Under the pieces are notes generated by a model. That model ran no database searches. It was given only the letters and a program-made list of their open reading frames with translations, and had not been told where the DNA came from. Source: Pseudomonas donghuensis (GTDB lineage Bacteria > Pseudomonadota > Gammaproteobacteria > Pseudomonadales > Pseudomonadaceae). From it: 47,378 bases of DNA. The stretch spans positions 1,775-49,152 of the forward strand of contig NZ_JH650760.1 in the NCBI RefSeq assembly GCF_000259195.1. Reading direction: 5' to 3'. The position numbers were made by a program, and so were the translations under genes. Positions 41,700 through 47,378 of this stretch are shown piece by piece (the first letter of the stretch is position 1; every line of letters begins with the position of its first letter).

Positions 41700-42911
41700 T
41701 TAGCCGGAACTGGCCTTGAGGGTAATCGCTTCGCTGCGTAACCGCTTGAGCACCAGGGCAAAGGCCAGGCTGGCCAGCGCGGTCATGCCCGCCAAGGGCC
41801 CGGCACTGCCATCGGACAACTGGCCGATGACCAGGCTGCACAGGGCGGTGAAGGCCATCTGGATGAAGAAGAACAACCCCGAGGCGCTGCCGGCGATGGC
41901 CGCATAGGGGTGCAGCACCGCCCATTGGCAGGCCGGAATGGCCAGGCCCACCGAAAGCATGATCAGCAGCATCGGCAGGACGATCGCCAGCAATGCCTCG
42001 GGCCACAGGCGGGTGGTGAGCATCAGCAGCAGCGCGCCACCCAGGTTGAGGAACATGGCCTGGCCGAGCAAGGCATCGGCGCTGTAGCGCCCACTGCGCC
42101 GGCGAAACAGCTGCGAGCCGGCCAGATAGCCGCCGACGGTGACGGCGAAGACCGCGGCGTACTGCAGCGAACTCAGGCCCAGGCTGCGTTGCAGCAGGGT
42201 CGAGGACTCGGCGATGAACGGGAAATAGGTGCAATACACGCAGGCAATCGCCAGTGAATAGCGCATGAAGTAGCCGTCGCCGAGCAGCCGCAGGTAAACC
42301 TTCAGCACCGGCTCGTGGCGCTGTCCGGCGGCGTGCGGCGGGCGGGTTTCCGGCAGGCGCAGGGCGATCAGCAGCAGGCTCAGGGCGGCGCTGAGGCTCA
42401 GCAGCAGGAAAATCCAGCGCCAGCCAAGGGTGGTTTCGATGAGGCTGCCCAGCAGTGGCGCGATCATTGGCGCCAGCGCCATGCCCATGGACAGGTAACC
42501 GAGCAGGTGGCCCTGTTGCTGGCGGTCGAAGTGGTCACGCACCATCACCCGGCCGATGACGGCCCCGCAACAACCGCCCAGGGCCTGCAACAGGCGCGCG
42601 GCAATCATCACCTCGACGCTGCTGGCCAGGCTGCAGGCCAGGCTCGCCAGCAGGTAAATAGTGCCGCCGAGAAGCAACAACGGGCGGCGGCCAAAACGGT
42701 CGCACAGTGGGCCGCTGATCAGCATGCTCAGGGCGTAGCCGACCATGTACAGGGTCAGCGTCAGTTGCAACTGGGCGTCGCTGGCGTGCAGGGCCGTGGC
42801 GATGTCGGGCAGGGCGGGCAGGTAGATATCCAGGGCCACCCGCGGCAGGCAGACAATCATCAGCAGCAACAGCAACCAGGTTCGTGGGCCGGGCGAGGGG
42901 GTGGTGCGCAT
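41700..42911 (-). CDS. Bcr/CflA-type multidrug exporter (MFS)
   Basis: A 403-residue inner-membrane antiporter with 12 helices. The first-helix motif LDIYLPALPDIATAL and the loop GPLCDRFGRRPLLLLGG are signatures of the Bcr/CflA branch (bicyclomycin/chloramphenicol-type efflux). AAGGAAATGTTCC precedes the ATG. It is divergent from a MocR regulator at 43002 across 90 bases with an inverted repeat, so that regulator probably controls it. The natural substrate is unknown. Confidence 0.92.
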   Translation of the reverse strand: MRTTPSPGPRTWLLLLLMIVCLPRVALDIYLPALPDIATALHASDAQLQLTLTLYMVGYALSMLISGPLCDRFGRRPLLLLGGTIYLLASLACSLASSVEVMIAARLLQALGGCCGAVIGRVMVRDHFDRQQQGHLLGYLSMGMALAPMIAPLLGSLIETTLGWRWIFLLLSLSAALSLLLIALRLPETRPPHAAGQRHEPVLKVYLRLLGDGYFMRYSLAIACVYCTYFPFIAESSTLLQRSLGLSSLQYAAVFAVTVGGYLAGSQLFRRRSGRYSADALLGQAMFLNLGGALLLMLTTRLWPEALLAIVLPMLLIMLSVGLAIPACQWAVLHPYAAIAGSASGLFFFIQMAFTALCSLVIGQLSDGSAGPLAGMTALASLAFALVLKRLRSEAITLKASSG

Positions 42912-42954
42912 GGAACATTTCCTTGTTGTCGATGCGCCGACCTTAACGGTCAAT

Positions 42955-43000
42955 GTGGTTTAATCGGCAGCACCATTAAGAGCGAATTTGATTGGACCAC
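42955..43000. promoter_or_regulatory. Candidate MocR operator between the exporter and the MocR gene
   Basis: GTGGTTTAAT (42955-42964) and the inverted ATTGGACCAC (42991-43000) match at 8 of 10 positions. The right arm ends one base before the MocR ATG, where an autoregulatory site would block translation start and the promoter of the exporter. Confidence 0.45.
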
Positions 43001-43001
43001 T

Positions 43002-44456
43002 ATGCGCAACGGCAAAGCCGCCATCGCCCTCGATCTACCACTGCCACCGGCATTGGCCCAGGGTAAGCAGCAAGGCGCCTATGCCGCCTTGCGCGATGCG
43101 ATACTTGACAAGCGCCTGCCGGCCGGCACCCGCTTGCCCTCGACGCGAACCCTGGCCGAGCGCTGGCAGTTGTCGCGCGGCACCCTGGAGCTGGTGTTCG
43201 AGCGCTTGCGCGATGAAGGCTATGTCAGCCGGGTGGCCGGCTCCGGTACACGGGTCTGCGCGGTCGTTCCTGACCTGTTCATCGCTGCCGGCAGCGGCCC
43301 GCCACTGGCGCTGGCGCAGCAGCCGCTCAGCGAGCCGACAGCCTCGAGCCTTACCGGTGTGCAGGTGGGGGTGCCGTTTGTCGCGCGCCTGGCCGACCCG
43401 GCACTGTTCCCGGTCAAGGCCTGGTCCCAGGCCCTGGGCAGGGCCCTGGCCTGCGCGCCGACAGCCTTGCTCAGTTCGCCAGACCCTGCCGGCCTGCCGG
43501 CCCTGCGCGAACGGATTGCCAACTACCTGCGCAGCTATCGCGGCATACGCTGCAATGCCCAGGACCTGATCGTCACCAGCGGCATTCGCCAGTGCATCGA
43601 CCTCGTGGCGCGCAGCGTGATCTGCCCAGGCGACAAGGCCTGCGTCGAAGACCCCGGCTACCGCACCGCCAGGTCGCTGTTCGAGCGGGCCGGGGCGCAG
43701 GTGGTTGCAGTGCCGGTGACGGCCGAGGGTATCGATGACCAGCTGCTCGAGCGCCACCTTGATGCCCGCCTGGCCTGCGTGACCCCCGCGCACCAGTCGC
43801 CGCTGGGTGTGACCCTGTCGGTGTCGCGACGGTTGATGTTGCTGGACTGGGCCAAGCGTGCCGACGCCTGGATCGTCGAAGACGACTACGACAGCGAGTT
43901 CAACTACAACAATGCGCCGCTGCCGGCGCTCAAGGCCCTGGATCACAGCGATCGGGTGATCTACTGCGGCAGCTTCAACAAGACCCTGTTCGCCGGCCTG
44001 CGCGTAGGGTTCATGCTGGTGCCGGCCAGCCTGCGCGAGCCGTTGCTGGCCACCCTGCAGGGCACCGGTGGCGCGGTCGGGGTCACCGAGCAATTGGGCC
44101 TGGCCGAGTACATGGCCAATGGCAGTTTCGTGCGCTACCTGAGGCAGGCGCGCCAGGCCTATCAGCAACGCCGTGATCTGTTGCTCGAGTGCCTGGCCGA
44201 GCAGGCGCCGAGCGGTTATGAGGTGAGCGGGCAGCAAGCCGGTTTGCACTTTGTCCTGTGGTTGCCAGAGGGGACGGATGAGCAGGACTTTTGCCAGCGC
44301 GCGGCCAGTCAAGGCTTGCAGCTACAGCCGATCGGCAGCTTCTGCCAGCAGGTGCAACTGAGACCGGCGGTGATGATTGGCTTCACCGCCCTGACAGCGG
44401 CGCAGCTGCGTTTTGCCGGGCGCAAGCTCGCGGCGCTGCTGCGTGAGGTTTCCTAA
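43002..44456 (+). CDS. MocR/PdxR-type regulator
   Basis: A 484-residue GntR-aminotransferase fusion. The winged helix covers about 25-85 (YAALRDAILDKRLPAGTRLP and STRTLAERWQLSRGTLELVF). The aminotransferase domain shows WIVEDDYDSEFNYNN and the PLP lysine K327 in YCGSFNKTLFAGL. No good ribosome site precedes the ATG; it may be leaderless or weakly translated. The much longer open frame upstream is the antisense of the exporter. It is divergent from the exporter, which is its likely target. Confidence 0.9.
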   Translation: MRNGKAAIALDLPLPPALAQGKQQGAYAALRDAILDKRLPAGTRLPSTRTLAERWQLSRGTLELVFERLRDEGYVSRVAGSGTRVCAVVPDLFIAAGSGPPLALAQQPLSEPTASSLTGVQVGVPFVARLADPALFPVKAWSQALGRALACAPTALLSSPDPAGLPALRERIANYLRSYRGIRCNAQDLIVTSGIRQCIDLVARSVICPGDKACVEDPGYRTARSLFERAGAQVVAVPVTAEGIDDQLLERHLDARLACVTPAHQSPLGVTLSVSRRLMLLDWAKRADAWIVEDDYDSEFNYNNAPLPALKALDHSDRVIYCGSFNKTLFAGLRVGFMLVPASLREPLLATLQGTGGAVGVTEQLGLAEYMANGSFVRYLRQARQAYQQRRDLLLECLAEQAPSGYEVSGQQAGLHFVLWLPEGTDEQDFCQRAASQGLQLQPIGSFCQQVQLRPAVMIGFTALTAAQLRFAGRKLAALLREVS

Positions 44457-44519
44457 TCGGCGGGTAACCGGCATGCTAGGGCCACGCTCGAATTCCCAAG
44501 GCCACTCAAGGAACCTGCG

Positions 44520-45284
44520 ATGACCTGGTCCGCCGCGCAGTACAGCACTTTCGAGAACGAACGCACGCGCCCGGTGCGCGACCTGGTGGCGGCGCTGCCC
44601 AACCAGGCGGTGGCCAGCGCCGTGGACCTGGGCTGCGGCCCGGGCAACTCCACGCAAGTGCTTGCCAGGCGCTACCCCGAGGCGCAGGTCACCGGCCTGG
44701 ACAGCTCTACAGACATGATCGCCGCCGCCCGCCAGCGCTTGCCGCAGCTGGCGTTCGACGTGGGTGATATCGGCAGCTGGAGCGCCGAACAGGGCGTCGA
44801 TGTGATCCTCGCCAACGCCTCGCTGCAGTGGTTGCCCGACCATGCCCAGCTGTACCCGCACCTGGTGCGCCAGCTGGTGGCCGGTGGCAGCCTGGCCATC
44901 CAGACCCCGGACAACCTCGACGAGCCGGCCCATCGGCAGATTCGCGAGATCGCAAGGCGTGGCGCGTGGGCCAGCAAGGTCGCTGACCTGAAGCTGCCGC
45001 CACGGCACACCGCTGCCTACTACTACGATGTGCTCAGCCCCCATTGCCGGCGGGTGGACGTGTGGCGCACCACCTACTACCACCCGCTGGCGGGTGGTGC
45101 GCCGGCGGTGGTGGAGTGGTTCAAGGGCTCGGCGCTGCGGCCGTATCTGGCGGCGCTGGATGCGCAGGAGCAGGCAGACTTTCTACAGTACTACCTGCAG
45201 GCCATGGAGCAGGCTTATCCGCCTGCAGCGGATGGCACGGTGTTGTTACCGTTCCCGCGCCTGTTTATCGTCGCCACACGCTAG
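44520..45284 (+). CDS. tam: Trans-aconitate 2-methyltransferase
   Basis: A 254-residue SAM-dependent methyltransferase that methylates trans-aconitate, a by-product of the citric acid cycle. The SAM motif is VDLGCGPGNSTQVLARRYPE; ANASLQWLPDHAQLYPHLVR, RVDVWRTTYYHPL and the end LLPFPRLFIVATR follow E. coli Tam closely. AAGGAACC lies before the ATG. It may be read from its own promoter in the 63-base gap after MocR. Its last 4 bases overlap the convergent DUF2784 gene. Confidence 0.93.
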   Translation: MTWSAAQYSTFENERTRPVRDLVAALPNQAVASAVDLGCGPGNSTQVLARRYPEAQVTGLDSSTDMIAAARQRLPQLAFDVGDIGSWSAEQGVDVILANASLQWLPDHAQLYPHLVRQLVAGGSLAIQTPDNLDEPAHRQIREIARRGAWASKVADLKLPPRHTAAYYYDVLSPHCRRVDVWRTTYYHPLAGGAPAVVEWFKGSALRPYLAALDAQEQADFLQYYLQAMEQAYPPAADGTVLLPFPRLFIVATR

Positions 45285-45664
45285 GCGATGCGCTGCTGGC
45301 GCCGCGCTTGCCATTGGCGCAGGACGCGCAGGTAGACCAGGCCGTTGACCAGTACCACCACCGAGCCGAGCACCAGCTGGATGCCCGGCGTCAGCCCGGC
45401 CGGGTAGATGATCGGCCAGATGTAATGCTCGATGAAACCGCCTTCGTAACCGGCCAGGCCCGAGGCCTGGCGCAGGCGGTTTTCCCATTCGGTGAGCGGG
45501 CAGGTGAGGTGAAAGAACTCCACGGCGGTCCCCCAGCACACCGCCGGTAAGTGCCACCACATCGCACCGCGCCATTTGAGTACCAGCAAACCGCCAAACA
45601 GCACGAACAGGATGAACAACAGGTGAAACAGCACCAGACCATCGGCGCCCAGGCGGTACAGCAT
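45281..45664 (-). CDS. DUF2784 membrane protein
   Basis: A 127-residue inner-membrane protein with three to four helices: GLVLFHLLFILFVLFGGLLV, WHLPAVCWGTAVEFF, and a C-terminal pair around PGIQLVLGSVVVLVNGLVYL. The conserved FHLTCPLTEWENRLR matches DUF2784. Function unknown. AGGAAGG precedes the ATG at 45664. It is divergent from the LysE exporter. Confidence 0.9.
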   Translation of the reverse strand: MLYRLGADGLVLFHLLFILFVLFGGLLVLKWRGAMWWHLPAVCWGTAVEFFHLTCPLTEWENRLRQASGLAGYEGGFIEHYIWPIIYPAGLTPGIQLVLGSVVVLVNGLVYLRVLRQWQARRQQRIA

Positions 45665-45788
45665 GACGATTCCTTCCTCGTGGATATGTTCCTCTAGCCA
45701 CCATGATATAGGCATTCGCGGGCCGCTACGATTGCCATGATCCGCTTGGCCAAGGCATGCTTGGGCCTTTCTGTCCACGGAGCCTGCC

Positions 45789-46418
45789 ATGCAAGCCTCG
45801 ACCCTGCTGCTCTACGTTATCGCCGCCAGCGCGGTGATGATCACCCCCGGCCCGGCGATGCTCCTGGCCCTGAACAATGGCGCGTCCCACGGCATGCGCG
45901 TGGCCGGTTTCGGCATGGCCGGGGCGATGCTCTCCGACCTGCTGTTGATTGCGGCGGTGGGCTGCGGCCTGGGGGCGTTGCTGCAGGCTTCGGAGCAGCT
46001 GTTCAGTGTGGTCAAGTGGGTGGGCGCGGTGTACCTGCTGTACCTGGCCTGGGTGCTCTGGCGGGCGCCGAGCAGCGCCTTGCAACGTAGCGCGGTGAGC
46101 GCTGGCGCCACGGGGCGTTCGGCCTTCTTGCGGGCATTGTTGGTCGGCTTGTCCAACCCCAAGGGCTTGCTGTTCTTCTCGGCGTTCCTGCCGCAGTTCA
46201 TTCGCCCCGAGCAACCGGTGGCCGAGCAGTACCTGGTGCTGGCGATCACCAGCGCGGCGATCGACGGGCTGATGATGGCCGTCTACGCCTATGGCGGGCG
46301 GCACGCCATGCGGCGCTTTTCGGCGCGCACCATGCAGTGGATCAACCGCAGTTGCGCCGGCATGCTGGCGGCGCTGGCGGTGGGCTTGAGCCTGTACCGG
46401 CGCAGTGATTTGCGCTGA
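45789..46418 (+). CDS. LysE/RhtB-family amino-acid exporter
   Basis: A 209-residue inner-membrane protein with six helices. The N-terminal motif AVMITPGPAMLLALNNGASH (with the family's PGP) and VGLSNPKGLLFFSAFLPQF are characteristic. It exports amino acids such as homoserine, threonine or lysine in relatives; the substrate here is unknown. GGAG is 8 bases before the ATG. A strong hairpin follows the stop. Confidence 0.92.
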   Translation: MQASTLLLYVIAASAVMITPGPAMLLALNNGASHGMRVAGFGMAGAMLSDLLLIAAVGCGLGALLQASEQLFSVVKWVGAVYLLYLAWVLWRAPSSALQRSAVSAGATGRSAFLRALLVGLSNPKGLLFFSAFLPQFIRPEQPVAEQYLVLAITSAAIDGLMMAVYAYGGRHAMRRFSARTMQWINRSCAGMLAALAVGLSLYRRSDLR

Positions 46419-46427
46419 GCGAAAGCC

Positions 46428-46463
46428 AACGAGGGAGGATCAATGATCCTCCCTCGTTGTTTT
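46428..46463 (+). terminator. Intrinsic terminator after the LysE gene
   Basis: AACGAGGGAGGAT (46428-46440) pairs with ATCCTCCCTCGTT (46446-46458) with a 5-base loop, followed by GTTTT. It lies 9 bases after the stop and probably also ends preA transcripts from the other side, 10 bases from its stop. Confidence 0.92.
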
Positions 46464-46472
46464 ACCTCGGCC

Positions 46473-47378
46473 TCAGGACGCTTCGTGATAGGGGTTGCGC
46501 GGGTCATGCTGCCAGTCGAGGAACGGCTTGCCGGTGTCCTGCGGGACCATCTCGATGCAGTCCTGCACCGGGCAGGTGATCTGGCACAGGTTGCAGCCCA
46601 CGCATTCGGCGTCGATCACCTCGTAACGGTGGCTGCCGTCGGCCTGCTTGAGGTTGGCGATGGCCTGGTGCGAGGTATCTTCGCAGGCGATGTGGCAGCG
46701 GCCGCAGTTGATGCACGCCTGCTGGTTGATCTTGGCCACTACCTGGTAGTTGATGTCCAGGTACTTCCAGTCGGTGGTGTGGCCCACGGCGCGCCCCTGG
46801 AACTCCTGGAGGCTGCGGTAGCCCTGGCTGTCCATCCAGCGCGAGAGGCCGTCCTTCATCTCGTCGACGATGCGAAAACCATGCAGCATCGCCGCCGTGC
46901 ACACCTGCACCGCGCCGCAGCCGAGGGCGACGAATTCGGCGGCATCGCGCCAGCTGCCGATACCACCAATGCCACAGATCGGCAGGCCATGAGTGGCCGG
47001 GTCGCGGGCAATTTCGGCGACCATGTTCAGGGCGATCGGCTTGACCGCCGAGCCGCAGTAGCCGCCGTGGGTGCTCATGTCGCCGACGATGGGATGGGCG
47101 ACCATGCGTTCGAGGTCGACGCTGGTGATCGAGTTGATGGTGTTGATCAGCGACACCGCGTCGGCACCGCCGCGATGGGCGGCGCGGGCCGATTGGCGGA
47201 TGTCGGTGATGTTCGGTGTCAGCTTGACGATCACCGGCAGCGAACCGTGCGTCTTGCACCAGCGGGTGACCTGTTCGACGTACTCCGGCACCTGGCCGAC
47301 CGCCGCGCCCATGCCGCGTTCGGGCATGCCGTGGGGGCAGCCGAAGTTCAGCTCGATGCCGTCGGCGCCGGGGGGCTC
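46473..47378 (-). CDS. preA: NAD-dependent dihydropyrimidine dehydrogenase subunit PreA, 5' end missing
   Basis: The C-terminal 301 residues of PreA (full length about 420), which with PreT reduces uracil and thymine in the reductive catabolic pathway. The frame continues past the right edge; visible are the FMN-barrel part (GADGIELNFGCPHGMPERGM, VKLTPNITDIRQSARAAHRG, GIGGIGSWRDAAEFVALGCG) and two 4Fe-4S clusters: CINCGRCHIACEDTSH and CVGCNLCQITCPVQDC. The strand implies that preT and the dihydropyrimidinase genes lie to the right of the window. Confidence 0.95.
   Translation of the reverse strand, partial: EPPGADGIELNFGCPHGMPERGMGAAVGQVPEYVEQVTRWCKTHGSLPVIVKLTPNITDIRQSARAAHRGGADAVSLINTINSITSVDLERMVAHPIVGDMSTHGGYCGSAVKPIALNMVAEIARDPATHGLPICGIGGIGSWRDAAEFVALGCGAVQVCTAAMLHGFRIVDEMKDGLSRWMDSQGYRSLQEFQGRAVGHTTDWKYLDINYQVVAKINQQACINCGRCHIACEDTSHQAIANLKQADGSHRYEVIDAECVGCNLCQITCPVQDCIEMVPQDTGKPFLDWQHDPRNPYHEAS

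Noticed and set aside
42315..43001. A 229-residue N-terminal extension of the second MocR regulator
   Set aside because: It is the antisense of the exporter gene and is not GntR-like; the natural start is 43002.

Overview
The window is chromosomal DNA of a Pseudomonas of the P. putida group. The evidence is high-GC coding sequence, dense short-spaced genes, many REP palindromes of the type with a GGGCAAGCCCGCTCCCACA or CTGGCAAGCCAGCTCCCACA core, a second LexA (LexA2) heading an imuA-imuB-dnaE2 operon, and that operon lying next to an aldo/keto reductase, a LysR regulator and an atoDAE-like gene set, an order I recall from P. putida genomes. No rRNA, tRNA, insertion sequence, prophage, CRISPR array or clear pseudogene was seen. 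Forty-six protein genes were called; two are cut by the window edges (a polyamine-type periplasmic binding protein on the left, preA on the right). No gene-free stretch exceeds 300 bases; the longest (about 280, 200 and 180 bases) are filled by REP elements.

Layout. 1-9.7 kb: a nitrilase-family hydrolase with a PotF-like binding protein, an SMI1/KNR4 protein, an XRE-cupin regulator with ogt divergent from an EamA exporter, a membrane-anchored SH3 protein, ppnN, and a P1 (DmpA-type) peptidase divergent from a LuxR regulator and a GST. 9.9-14 kb: ampC divergent from ampR, then a translationally coupled trio (membrane protein, small exported protein, FAD oxidoreductase). 14-22.7 kb: a DUF4132 giant with a small partner, an AraC regulator divergent from an SBF-type transporter, a bestrophin-like channel, an orphan beta-sandwich protein of lower GC, a DUF899 protein and a HAD phosphatase. 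22.7-28.5 kb: lexA2-imuA-imuB-dnaE2, the SOS mutagenesis cassette, with a perfect GTAC-N4-GTAC operator overlapping the lexA2 start. 28.5-33.4 kb: aldo/keto reductase, LysR regulator, divergent CoA-transferase A and B subunits and the short-chain fatty acid transporter AtoE, a probable acetoacetate/short-chain fatty acid uptake and activation unit. 33.4-37.2 kb: an AhpD-like protein, a MocR regulator, dkgB and a TetR regulator. 37.2-41.1 kb: a compact cluster of a ComEC-like MBL-fold hydrolase, an unusual cytoplasmic HExxH metallopeptidase and a WG-repeat lipoprotein. 41.2-47.4 kb: GNAT acetyltransferase, Bcr/CflA exporter divergent from a second MocR regulator, tam, a DUF2784 membrane protein, a LysE exporter, a strong terminator, and preA of reductive pyrimidine catabolism.

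Most of the window is ordinary Pseudomonas accessory metabolism. The parts least explained by known biology are the peptidase/MBL/WG cluster (37.2-41.1 kb), the DUF4132 pair (14.0-17.0 kb), and the orphan protein at 20.0-20.9 kb. The best regulatory observations are the LexA2 operator at the imu operon, an AmpR-type site between ampC and ampR, palindromes between the XRE regulator and EamA, and a nested hairpin in the leader of the CoA-transferase operon. All family assignments are from reading the sequence and memory of the families; no database search was possible.
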